The notes: a model not told the origin generated them from the sequence alone. A stretch of 10,318 nt of DNA from Verrucomicrobia bacterium TMED44 (GCA_002168015.1 NHCX01000116.1:1-10318), one strand, 5' to 3'. Shown: positions 1 through 6,147, counted from the first letter of the stretch. Made by a program: numbers and translations.

Positions 1-181
1 CCCCTTCCGCAACCGCATTCAGATTATCACACCATTGGGCCCCTTTTTCCAGAACTGTAGTGGCTTTTGATTTTGTTCGAGTAAACACTCGGACATCATA
101 CCCAGCATGCAAAAGGTTTTGGACCATGGATGAACCCATCACGCCAAGACCTATCCACCCGATTTTTGGTTTGCTATTCAT
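1..181 (-). CDS. NAD(P)-binding 3-hydroxyisobutyrate dehydrogenase-like oxidoreductase (N-terminal part)
   Basis: The gene is partial: only the first 60 residues lie in the window and the reading frame runs off the left edge. The protein opens directly with a Rossmann beta-alpha-beta unit, and the motif GWIGLGVMG (residues 8-16) is the dinucleotide-binding signature of the beta-hydroxyacid dehydrogenase family (3-hydroxyisobutyrate, tartronate semialdehyde and glyoxylate/succinic semialdehyde reductases). The second strand ends in VFTRTKSK; arginine and lysine there, rather than an acidic residue, favour NADP over NAD (inference). The catalytic lysine region and helical C-terminal domain are outside the window, so the substrate cannot be assigned. 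The ATG lies 11 nt after the CCA end of tRNA-Pro on the same strand, with no Shine-Dalgarno sequence between. The Rossmann fold begins only about six residues in, so no later start would keep the domain intact. Confidence 0.85.
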   Translation of the reverse strand, partial: MNSKPKIGWIGLGVMGSSMVQNLLHAGYDVRVFTRTKSKATTVLEKGAQWCDNLNAVAEG

Positions 182-192
182 AGATGAAAAAA

Positions 193-271
<79 letters not shown>

Positions 272-295
272 CTATATGCACGAATGCATGCTCGT

Positions 296-324
296 AAAAT
301 GCTCGAATGCTGACCATCCGTCAA
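296..324 (-). promoter_or_regulatory. Weak candidate sigma70-type promoter for tRNA-Pro
   Basis: On the minus strand TTGACG (319-324) matches the -35 consensus at five of six positions. The best -10 at a 17-nt spacing is CATTTT (296-301), which is poor. Transcription would begin about 20 nt upstream of the tRNA 5' end. The heptamer ATGCTCG occurs twice (288-294 and 299-305, 11 bp apart on the plus strand) and CGAATGC also occurs twice (281-287 and 304-310), so the promoter area is itself repetitive. Only the -35 box is convincing. Confidence 0.25.
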
Positions 325-338
325 GATATAAGCCCTAA

Positions 339-519
339 TCGCGAGAGACTAGACTAAGTAATTGTGAGGCGGACATGAGGGACGACGGTGTAATCCATGG
401 TGTCTCGCGAGACGCCCTCGGATATGCAGGTTTGTTTGATCAGGACCAGTGGATCGCCACGCCCACAAGGGGCTCGCGATCACAAAGTCGGGAAAGGAAG
501 CACTTAGCCAATTCGACTT
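339..519. other. Gene-free region with three consecutive inverted repeats; possible structured RNA, strand unknown
   Basis: The stretch between tRNA-Pro and the gene at 601 holds no credible ORF on either strand but is rich in self-complementarity. A hairpin at 399-416 has arms GGTGTCT and AGACGCC around a CGCG loop. A second at 449-483 pairs GTGGATCGC with GCGATCAC (one bulge) and contains an inner GCCC/GGGC stem with loop ACAAG. A third at 485-519 pairs AAGTCG with CGACTT around a 23-nt loop. The last two are almost directly stacked. The palindrome TCGCGA appears three times (339-344, 405-410, 474-479). The third loop contains GGAAAGGAAGCAC, which recalls the GGAAGGAAGCA of bacterial SRP RNA, but the complementary UCC arm is missing. 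I could not match it to tmRNA, RNase P RNA, 6S RNA or 5S rRNA. No intrinsic terminator is visible at either end. Confidence 0.35.
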
Positions 520-600
520 CTTGATATATAACGGCGGCTGGAAGATGTAATCTGACTAAAGCTTGATCATGCCTTTAAAAAATTTTATCAGTTGGTTGGT

Positions 601-867
601 ATGGAAATTGTATGCTTTTTTTTGGGACTGTGGATGCTTATGCGTGCTCACAAGTCCTACAAGAAAGGGTATGTTTCTGAATGGACAAAGACCCATAAGA
701 CTGGGGAAAAATTTTATAAAGATGAAGACCCCATCAGTTTTTGGGTTCCCATCATTGCAGAGTGCGTATTAGGGATTGGACTGATTGTGTTATGCCTGCT
801 TACCTTGAGCTTACCTCCAAATGAAGGTCTTCCACCGAAGGGTCGAGTATTCCCTACAAGGGACTAG
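601..867 (+). CDS. Small membrane protein of unknown function (two predicted TM segments)
   Basis: I do not recognise this 88-residue protein. The N-terminus (EIVCFFLGLWMLM) is a short hydrophobic segment and a longer one spans about residues 46-71 (FWVPIIAECVLGIGLIVLCL and following). Between them is a lysine- and tyrosine-rich loop that the positive-inside rule would place in the cytoplasm, leaving both ends outside. The C-terminal tail is short and proline-rich. The ATG at 601 is the first in frame; a TTG at 592 would add three residues and lengthen the first hydrophobic segment, so it is a real alternative. Neither has a Shine-Dalgarno sequence. An overlapping frame (563-772) also stays open, but it lacks the alternation of hydrophobic and charged blocks. 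The gene stands alone between the possible RNA region and the lectin-like gene. Confidence 0.55.
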   Translation: MEIVCFFLGLWMLMRAHKSYKKGYVSEWTKTHKTGEKFYKDEDPISFWVPIIAECVLGIGLIVLCLLTLSLPPNEGLPPKGRVFPTRD

Positions 868-938
868 GCAACAGTTCACTTTTCGTTCGCAATCTACTCT
901 ATTTGGCAGAAATTTACACATAGCTGTTAGAAAATTTG

Positions 939-966
939 TTGCGAAAATGAAAACTTGGGCTATTAG
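939..966 (+). promoter_or_regulatory. Weak candidate promoter for the C-type lectin-like gene
   Basis: TTGCGA (939-944) and TATTAG (961-966) each match the sigma70 -35 and -10 consensus at four of six positions, with a 16-nt spacer. The -10 ends 14 nt before the ATG at 981, which would give a leader of about 8 nt. The 113-bp gap upstream of the gene holds nothing else I can name. Confidence 0.2.
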
Positions 967-980
967 CTAAATAGACAGCT

Positions 981-1490
981 ATGAAATTAAAAAACATCTG
1001 CACCCTAATCCTCACCTCAATTCTCTCTCAAGCGTTGTTCGCCGACAAGGTAGAACCCCCAAAAGATGCAGTGGCTTTTCGCGGAAACCACTACAAAGCA
1101 TTCTTAGACACTAATAGTACATGGTGGGAAGCCAAATTTGCTTGTGATGACATTGGCGGTGAGTTGGTGGTTATATCAACCGCTCAGGAAAACGAATTTG
1201 TTCGCCGATTGGCCAAGAATAATCTCATCTGGCTTGGTGGAACTGATGAGTTTGAGGAGGGAAAATGGACTTGGGACAACGGAGACGCTTTTAAATTTAA
1301 GCACTGGGACAAAGATCAACCTTCAGCTGCTTCTGGACACAACTTCTTGATTTTAAACGGTAAAACTGGCAAATGGGCTGACACTACTGATTTTTCCGGA
1401 AAAGTGAAAGGGTATGTATGCGAATGGAAAGGAACAGCCCCCAAAGATGCAGGACCCAAAAATTCCGAATTAAAGGCACCCAAGGGCTGA
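981..1490 (+). CDS. Secreted C-type lectin-like domain protein
   Basis: The 169-residue product starts with a signal peptide (lysines, then a hydrophobic core to about residue 20, likely cut after ALFA), so it is exported. Residues about 32-150 form one C-type lectin-like domain. The markers are YKAFLDTNSTWWEAKFAC (Cys55), LVVISTAQENEFV, IWLGGTDEFEEGKWTWDNGD (the WIGL region), HWDKDQPS, KWADT and the closing YVCEW (Cys147). Cys55 and Cys147 would form the outer disulfide; the inner pair of canonical domains is absent. The calcium and sugar motifs are altered: QPS stands where EPN or QPD is usual, and WAD replaces WND, so calcium-dependent sugar binding is doubtful. In bacteria this fold is used for binding proteins or carbohydrates, and the ligand here is unknown. 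The tail after the domain is a short lysine/proline-rich extension. A terminator follows. Confidence 0.88.
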   Translation: MKLKNICTLILTSILSQALFADKVEPPKDAVAFRGNHYKAFLDTNSTWWEAKFACDDIGGELVVISTAQENEFVRRLAKNNLIWLGGTDEFEEGKWTWDNGDAFKFKHWDKDQPSAASGHNFLILNGKTGKWADTTDFSGKVKGYVCEWKGTAPKDAGPKNSELKAPKG

Positions 1491-1517
1491 TTATCATAAT
1501 CGACCAATTTTCAATAT

Positions 1518-1547
1518 AAAAGCCGAGTCATCACCCGGCTTTTTTAT
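1518..1547. terminator. Bidirectional intrinsic terminator between the lectin-like gene and tgt
   Basis: AAAAGCCG (1518-1525) and CGGCTTTT (1536-1543) form an eight-base-pair stem with a 10-nt loop. It is followed by a T run on the plus strand, and the A-rich left arm gives TTTTA on the minus strand. It lies between two converging genes, and the tgt stop codon (TAA on the minus strand at 1544-1546) begins in the T run, so it can serve both. Confidence 0.85.
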
Positions 1548-2683
1548 TTACCGGACTGGTAGTGAGCAATCCAATCAGTTGACCACTCGCCAAAGGTACC
1601 CTTGAGGATTTGTGTCCGAGCGGTCTCCATCAATTGTACAAAAAACCTAAGGTTATGAAGAGTAAGAAGCACTCCGGCCAGAGATTCCTTGGCCATAATT
1701 AAATGACGCAGGTAAGACTTGGTGAATTCCTGAGACACATAGCAATCTGTAGAAAGATCAAGTGGCGATAGGTCTTCCTTAAATTTTTCGTTTCGTAGAT
1801 TAAGGGTGCCTTCCTTTGTAAAAGCCATACCATGTCGGGCTGCCCGGCTGGGCATCACACAGTCAAACATATCTGCCCCCATCCCGACCATGGATAAGAG
1901 TTGAGGTGGGGTACCCACACCCATTACATACCTCGGCTTATCCTCGGGCAAAATGGCACTGACCCATTTTACCTGTTCAAGCATCTCTTCTTCGGTTTCG
2001 CCAACACTGACTCCACCAATCGCATATCCAGGAAAATTCAGGGCAATCAATTCTTCGGCGGACTTGAGGCGTAAGTCTTCAAAACGCCCACCCTGTACAA
2101 TACCAAAAAGCATACGACCATCCTGATCACATCCATTATCCTGCCAGTGCTGAAGGCACTTTTCCGCCCACAGGGTGGTACGATCGGTGGCTGCCTGCAC
2201 TTGCTCGCGTGAGGCTTCCGCCGCGGGGCATTCGTCCAGGCACATGGCAATATCAGAATACAAACCATCCTGAATAGCCATGGCCTCTTTGGGACCAAGA
2301 AAGATTTCCTTCCCATCCAGATGGGATCGGAAACGGACTCCCTGCTGATCGATTTTTCTAAGTTTAGATAAACTGAAGACCTGAAAACCTCCAGAATCGG
2401 TAAGCACAGGACCCTGCCAATTCATAAATTTACTCAGCCCACCGGCTTGGCGGATAATCTCGACCCCCGGACGTAAATTCAAATGATAAGTATTCCCTAA
2501 AATGATAGGACATTTTACTACTTGTTGGAGATCACGTGGCAAAGTACCTTTGACTGTGGCCTGAGTACCCACAGGCATAAAGACAGGCGTGGGCACATCC
2601 CCATTGGGCAGGGATAAAGTGCCTGCTCTTACACCCTCGGTTTCACTATTTTTCTGAAGACTAAACGAACAATTCGTACTCAT
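1544..2683 (-). CDS. tgt: Queuine/preQ1 tRNA-ribosyltransferase (TGT) with a degenerate zinc site
   Basis: The cytoplasmic TGT enzyme exchanges G34 of tRNAs with GUN anticodons for preQ1 in queuosine synthesis. At 379 residues the product matches the family length (375 in E. coli). Diagnostic motifs are present: LTDSGGFQVFSL with Asp96, LDEC (Asp150), GIVQGG (194-199), IGGVSVGE (222-229), MGVGTP, and MFDCVMPSRAARHG, where Asp274 is the catalytic nucleophile. The odd part is the zinc site. E. coli binds zinc through Cys302, Cys304, Cys307 and His333. Here the segment reads STDCYVS (311-317), so the equivalents are Thr312, Cys314, Ser317 and His343 (in TLHNLRF). Two cysteine ligands are missing, although the rest of the C-terminal region aligns well. 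The ATG at 2683 has no Shine-Dalgarno sequence. An 80-residue gene ends 64 nt upstream on the same strand, with no terminator seen between. Confidence 0.95.
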   Translation of the reverse strand: MSTNCSFSLQKNSETEGVRAGTLSLPNGDVPTPVFMPVGTQATVKGTLPRDLQQVVKCPIILGNTYHLNLRPGVEIIRQAGGLSKFMNWQGPVLTDSGGFQVFSLSKLRKIDQQGVRFRSHLDGKEIFLGPKEAMAIQDGLYSDIAMCLDECPAAEASREQVQAATDRTTLWAEKCLQHWQDNGCDQDGRMLFGIVQGGRFEDLRLKSAEELIALNFPGYAIGGVSVGETEEEMLEQVKWVSAILPEDKPRYVMGVGTPPQLLSMVGMGADMFDCVMPSRAARHGMAFTKEGTLNLRNEKFKEDLSPLDLSTDCYVSQEFTKSYLRHLIMAKESLAGVLLTLHNLRFFVQLMETARTQILKGTFGEWSTDWIAHYQSGK

Positions 2684-2747
2684 TTTACAGGACGCGATTT
2701 ACACATCCCGATTAAACTAGTAGAAAAGAAAAGATTAAGCGACTAAA

Positions 2748-2990
2748 TCAATGCGAATCCGGGACATCTTCCTCGGAAACTTCATCCCATCGATTAGTCC
2801 AACGGTTCCACACGGCCATATCCACCTCGTCCGCACTCAGCTCATCCTTCTTACATGCTAAATCAAACATCTGCATTGCAACAGTTGGATTATTGGCTGA
2901 AAAGTGCCTCTCCGAAGAAAGGGCATTTCCTGTTTGGCGGAAAGTGAATTTATAATCGGAGGTCTTAAGATCTTCTTCGGGCTGATTCAT
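2748..2990 (-). CDS. 80-residue protein of unknown family, WNRWxxxW paralogue A
   Basis: I do not recognise this family. The protein is soluble, has no signal peptide or membrane segment, and ends in an acidic tail. It aligns without gaps to the 80-residue product at 3993-4235: residues 12-72 against 11-71 give 18 identities in 61 positions, plus many conservative changes. Shared positions include a K-F pair near the start, SS (25-26), F30, A32, A38, MF (41-42), AC (45-46), L51 and the terminal WNRWTNRW (61-68; shared as WNRWxxxW). The pattern suggests a small alpha/beta fold with a helix around 35-50 and a tryptophan-rich surface (inference). It is divergent from the phosphatase gene at 3123 and lies 64 nt upstream of tgt on the same strand, so it may be cotranscribed with tgt. 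A -10-like TATATT lies five bases before the ATG, which suggests a leaderless mRNA. The existence of a paralogue strongly supports this being a real gene. Confidence 0.85.
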   Translation of the reverse strand: MNQPEEDLKTSDYKFTFRQTGNALSSERHFSANNPTVAMQMFDLACKKDELSADEVDMAVWNRWTNRWDEVSEEDVPDSH

Positions 2991-2994
2991 ATTA

Positions 2995-3004
2995 GAATAT
3001 ATTC
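2995..3004. promoter_or_regulatory. Palindrome GAATATATTC overlapping a -10-like box of paralogue A
   Basis: This perfect 10-bp palindrome sits four bases upstream of the paralogue A start codon and contains TATATT on the minus strand (2996-3001). If TATATT is a -10 box, transcription would begin at or next to the ATG. The best -35 at a 17-nt spacing is GGGAAA, which is poor. The rest of the 132-bp divergent gap to the phosphatase start at 3123 is very AT-rich and shows no other clear site. Confidence 0.25.
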
Positions 3005-3122
3005 CGAAAAAATAAGATTTTCCCCAAAAAAATGAAAAATTGTTACTTTTTTTTCAAGAGGTTTACTTAAAAGGAAATTATTTTGCCTCGTTCTAAAATA
3101 AAAAGATGATGGAAAGTAACTG

Positions 3123-3992
3123 ATGTTTAAAAGCTTCCAAAAAGAAATTGATTTAATTGGTGATATCCATGGGCATTACGATGAGCTAAGAAGACTTCTC
3201 GAAAAGATGTGTTACTCTTTTCAGCAGAACGGTCTGAATCATCTGGAAAATCGAAAAATTGGCTTTTTGGGAGATTTTATAAATCGGGGTCCCTATTCAG
3301 TCAAAGTACTCAGTTTAGTAAAATCACTTTGCGAATCGGGGGATGCGGTGGCCGTACTCGGGAATCATGAATTCAGGCTTATTCAAAACTCGGTTACAGG
3401 AAAAAAAATCCCCCCGGAATTAGAGCCCTTCTTACCCTGGCTGAGAACCCTGCCCCTCTTTTTGGATTTTGAAACACTGCGTATGGTGCATGCAGCCTGG
3501 CACTTTTCATCGATTGAGTTGCTACTTGGAAAAAGTGCCGAAGAAGATTCATTTATCGTAGAGACCTTGGACAAAAAGAGTCCTTACAAACAGGCGGTTT
3601 CGCGAATTCTTTCGGGAATAAAAATCAGGATTCCAGAAGAACTAAATTTGATCGACAGGTTCGGCATTCGCCGCCCTAAGGGGAGACTCAAATGGTGGAA
3701 GGATTTGAGAGGAAAACCTTACAATGAGTGTTTTATTTCACCAATGACTCCTGAAATTTGCGACCGGGGTCCAAGTGATCATGAGCTTTCAGAACTGGAA
3801 CTTTATCCAAAAACAGAAAAGCCGGTTTTCATCGGACATTATTGTTTACCGCCACATATATCGAAAATTTCGGGTCAGGTAATTTGCCTTGATGGCTGTG
3901 TAACAAGCGATAAAACTCTTTGGGGTTATCACTACAAGGGAGCACAAAAAATTTGCCCCTCATATTTAATTGAGGCTCGTGCTACAGAATAA
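3123..3992 (+). CDS. PPP-type metallophosphatase with GDFINRG substitution
   Basis: This 289-residue calcineurin-like phosphoesterase belongs to the PPP branch (Ser/Thr phosphatase and PrpE/ApaH relatives). In order it shows GDIHGH (Asp14, His16), GDFINRGP (Asp51), VLGNHE (Asn81, His82), MVHAAW (His123) and FIGHY (His239), so all residues expected to bind the two metals are present. The family signature GDxxDRG is changed: Asn54 replaces the Asp that in lambda phosphatase (Asp52) works with the motif-III histidine in catalysis. Activity may be lowered or altered. The C-terminal KPVFIGHYCLPP and VICLDGCV match a bacterial family of PP1-like phosphatases with unsettled substrates (phosphoproteins or dinucleoside polyphosphates). 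There is no signal peptide. A stop codon (TAA, 3117-3119) two codons upstream in frame fixes the ATG at 3123; GGAAAG six bases before it is the nearest thing to a ribosome binding site in the window. The gene is flanked by the two 80-residue paralogues. Confidence 0.9.
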   Translation: MFKSFQKEIDLIGDIHGHYDELRRLLEKMCYSFQQNGLNHLENRKIGFLGDFINRGPYSVKVLSLVKSLCESGDAVAVLGNHEFRLIQNSVTGKKIPPELEPFLPWLRTLPLFLDFETLRMVHAAWHFSSIELLLGKSAEEDSFIVETLDKKSPYKQAVSRILSGIKIRIPEELNLIDRFGIRRPKGRLKWWKDLRGKPYNECFISPMTPEICDRGPSDHELSELELYPKTEKPVFIGHYCLPPHISKISGQVICLDGCVTSDKTLWGYHYKGAQKICPSYLIEARATE

Positions 3993-4235
3993 CTAGTTCA
4001 GGCTTGGGCAGGAAGGCAGAGGGTCGATAGTTTCCCAGTTACTCTTCCAACGATTCCACTTTTCCACTTTGGTGAGGTGCGGATGTAAGTGCCTCTTAAT
4101 ACAGGCGTATTCAAACATTTCGCTGGCTTCATCTAAATCATGAGCCATGAAATATTTATCAGAGGATCCTACAGAATTACCCAAGTGGTAGTGAAACTTG
4201 AACTCTTCCAATGGTATTTCCCTTTCTTTTTTCAT
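3993..4235 (-). CDS. 80-residue protein of unknown family, WNRWxxxW paralogue B
   Basis: This is the second member of the unnamed family and has the same length as paralogue A. It is basic at the N-terminus and histidine-rich (HYHLG, KRHLHPHL) where paralogue A is not. The shared core is SS (24-25), F29, MF (40-41), AC (44-45) and WNRWKSNW (60-67). It has no signal peptide or membrane segment. Its stop codon begins on the base after the phosphatase TAA, so the two converging genes abut with no spacer and no visible terminator. A good sigma70-type promoter sits just upstream (4245-4273), so close that the mRNA should have almost no leader. The paralogues are too diverged to be a recent duplication. 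The function is unknown; the position beside a phosphatase suggests, but does not show, a link. Confidence 0.85.
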   Translation of the reverse strand: MKKEREIPLEEFKFHYHLGNSVGSSDKYFMAHDLDEASEMFEYACIKRHLHPHLTKVEKWNRWKSNWETIDPLPSCPSLN

Positions 4236-4244
4236 CTACATATA

Positions 4245-4273
4245 AGTATAATCCAAAACGGATGAATTTTCAA
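4245..4273 (-). promoter_or_regulatory. Sigma70-type promoter of paralogue B, likely leaderless
   Basis: On the minus strand TTGAAA (4268-4273) and TATACT (4245-4250) each match consensus at five of six bases and are separated by exactly 17 nt. Transcription would start near 4238, only two or three bases before the ATG at 4235. The rest of the 167-bp divergent gap to the gene at 4403 is AT-rich with no convincing promoter for that gene. It includes a short inverted repeat TAGAT-GAA-ATCTA at 4384-4396 just before that gene's start. Confidence 0.6.
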
Positions 4274-4402
4274 AAAATTTAGCAGATTTTTCGTTCAGAA
4301 CACCTCTCAAAAAAGGAAGCGAAAATTTCATTACTATTCCTTTTCCAAAATGTTCAAAAAAAACTCATTGAACTTGATCTTAATAGATGAAATCTACGAA
4401 AT

Positions 4403-5512
4403 ATGGGAATGATTTTTTCTGAAGACCAATCTCGTCTTTCCCGAAGAACGTTTACAAAAGCAATTGCTTGCGTAGCGGGGACGGGAATCCCAACTCTCTC
4501 TGCCAAGGAATCAAATTCCAAAAGACTCCTCCTCGGTTTTGATAATTTTTCTATCCGGGCTCTTGGTTGGAAAGCTCCTCGATTAATCGAATATGCAATC
4601 AAACATAAAGTTGATTCGTTACTTTTCTCTGATCTAGATGTCTATGAAACCCGTGACGAGGGATACCTTCGAGAAATTGGACAGGAAATGAAAAAACAAA
4701 AGATTGTACTACAGGCAGGAACGGGAGGAATCTGCCCGACTTCTCAAAGTTTCAAGAATAAACATGGAAATGCCGAGCAACACCTCAGTCTGTTGATTAA
4801 GATTGCAAAAGAAGTTGGGTCATCTGTGGCCCGATGCTACTTGGGTTCAAGCAAGGATCGAAAAACAGAGGGGGGAATTCGTCTGCATATGGAGAGTACG
4901 ATTAAAATATTAAAGAAAGTCCGAAAGAAGGCACTGGATGCAGGTGTCCGGATTGCCGTAGAAAACCATGCAGGTGATATGCACAGCAGGGAATTAGTTG
5001 AACTGATTGAGAGGGCGGGCCCTGAATTCGTGGGTGCCACCATAGACACGGGTAATTCAACATGGACATTGGAGGATCCGGTGGAAACATTTCGTAACCT
5101 CGTACCCTATGCGGTGTGCAGTGGAATTCGGGACTCGATGATCTGGCCCAGCGAAAAGGGGGCAAAAGTACAATGGACAGCGATGGGAGAGGGATGTGTT
5201 GATATGAATACTCTATTTAAGGATTGGAGCAACCAATGTCCCGAAACTCCAGTTCAAATAGAAACGATTTCCGGATTTTCCAAAGAATTTCCTTTCTTGG
5301 AAAAAGATTTTTGGCTTCCCTATTCCACTATTCGTGCGGCTGACTACTCTCGCTTTCTTGTTCTTGCCCAAAAAGGGAAAGCCTTGTCTTCTTTTTCAGC
5401 ACCTGATGGGATGGATAAGAAAAAAGCCCAGCAGGATTATCAACTCGCAGAATTGGAAAGAAGTTTTTCCTATTGCAGGGAAAATCTGGGCATGGGAAGA
5501 AAAAAAATTTAA
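4403..5512 (+). CDS. Tat-exported sugar phosphate isomerase/epimerase-like TIM-barrel protein
   Basis: The 369-residue product begins with a twin-arginine signal (SRRTFTK at 13-19, followed by a mild hydrophobic core to about residue 33), so it should be exported folded, probably with its metal. The rest matches the xylose isomerase-like TIM-barrel superfamily. Likely metal ligands fall at the expected strand ends: Glu187 in AVENHAGD, Asp215 in IDTGNS, and Glu287 in VQIETIS. GIRDS (241-245) and MGEGCVD (261-267) fill the usual sixth-strand positions. Such exported enzymes are common in Planctomycetes and Verrucomicrobia and are usually linked to sugar or polyol breakdown; the substrate cannot be told from sequence. 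The C-terminus after about 310 is a lysine-rich helical extension. ATG 4409 is an alternative start two codons in. No Shine-Dalgarno sequence is seen. The stop overlaps that of the converging phosphatase gene by four bases. Confidence 0.88.
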   Translation: MGMIFSEDQSRLSRRTFTKAIACVAGTGIPTLSAKESNSKRLLLGFDNFSIRALGWKAPRLIEYAIKHKVDSLLFSDLDVYETRDEGYLREIGQEMKKQKIVLQAGTGGICPTSQSFKNKHGNAEQHLSLLIKIAKEVGSSVARCYLGSSKDRKTEGGIRLHMESTIKILKKVRKKALDAGVRIAVENHAGDMHSRELVELIERAGPEFVGATIDTGNSTWTLEDPVETFRNLVPYAVCSGIRDSMIWPSEKGAKVQWTAMGEGCVDMNTLFKDWSNQCPETPVQIETISGFSKEFPFLEKDFWLPYSTIRAADYSRFLVLAQKGKALSSFSAPDGMDKKKAQQDYQLAELERSFSYCRENLGMGRKKI

Positions 5513-6147
5513 GCGTCATCCAAGGAATCAAGCCCGTCGAGATGGGCGACATCTCCCCAACTCACCAAATTCCAACCTGAATCAGTTTTTTCCAGACGAT
5601 TGACTGAGCAGTTAAGCAGAACGAAGTTTCTTTCTGCATCTAAAGGTATATTAAGAACATAGCGGAAGATCGCTCCAAGAAAACCACCGTGGGTGACGAT
5701 AACTATCTTTTTCCCGGGGTTACGACTAGAGACATCTTCAAGTGCACTTGAACAACGGTCATAAAACTGTCTGAAACTTTCTCCTCCGGGTACTTGGTAT
5801 TCAGGACCATCATTTCGGAAGGATTGATATTCGGAGGGATTTTTTTTAAGCATCTCTTCAGTTGTCATTCCCTCGAGCACTCCAAGGTCACGCTCCCTCA
5901 ATGATTCCATAAATTCAGCTTCCCATCCGCAAGGCCCTCCGACTAGTCTTGATGTATGCCGGGCTCTTTCCAAATCGCTTGAATAAAAGTAATCCATTTT
6001 TTCGCCTTTCATTCTTTCCCCAAGGGCATTGGCTTGTTCGACCCCACGGTTGCTCAATGGTGAATCCGCATGTCCCTGCCAGCGCCCACTGAGATTCCAT
6101 TCAGTTTCTCCATGCCGAATTAGGATAACTTCTGATTTTATGTGCAT
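5509..6147 (-). CDS. Histidine phosphatase family protein (phosphoglycerate mutase-like)
   Basis: The 212-residue protein carries the signature LIRHGETEWN with phospho-acceptor His12. It also has the phosphate-pocket arginine in SSDLERARHT (Arg61), the acidic proton donor in LRERDLGVLEG (Glu85), and the second catalytic histidine in VTHGG (His153). These are the features of the branch 1 histidine phosphatases, which include cofactor-dependent phosphoglycerate mutase, alpha-ribazole phosphatase (CobC) and broad-specificity phosphatases. The length is closer to the small phosphatases than to true phosphoglycerate mutase (about 250). No cobalamin gene lies nearby, so CobC is not favoured, and the substrate is open. 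There is no signal peptide, so it acts in the cytoplasm. It converges on the TIM-barrel gene and is divergent from the PHP-domain gene at 6285, with 137 bp between in which no clear promoter can be named. Confidence 0.92.
   Translation of the reverse strand: MHIKSEVILIRHGETEWNLSGRWQGHADSPLSNRGVEQANALGERMKGEKMDYFYSSDLERARHTSRLVGGPCGWEAEFMESLRERDLGVLEGMTTEEMLKKNPSEYQSFRNDGPEYQVPGGESFRQFYDRCSSALEDVSSRNPGKKIVIVTHGGFLGAIFRYVLNIPLDAERNFVLLNCSVNRLEKTDSGWNLVSWGDVAHLDGLDSLDDA

Noticed and set aside
480..557. Resemblance to bacterial SRP (4.5S) RNA: GGAAAGGAAGCAC at 491-503 and GGAAGATGTAA near 540-550
   Set aside because: The UCC arm that must pair across the GGAA tetraloop is absent and the flanking strands do not form the long SRP helix, so the similarity is probably chance.
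563..772. Alternative plus-strand frame of 69 residues overlapping the small membrane protein
   Set aside because: It starts at a non-ATG codon and lacks the hydrophobic and charged block pattern; the frame ending at 867 is the better gene.
4384..4396. Inverted repeat TAGAT-GAA-ATCTA before the TIM-barrel start as an operator
   Set aside because: Five-base arms in an AT-rich gap are expected by chance and no matching copy occurs elsewhere in the window.
4902..5165. Minus-strand open frames inside the TIM-barrel gene, including one of 87 residues
   Set aside because: The plus-strand gene has a Tat signal and conserved metal-ligand motifs across the same bases; the antisense products have no recognisable features.
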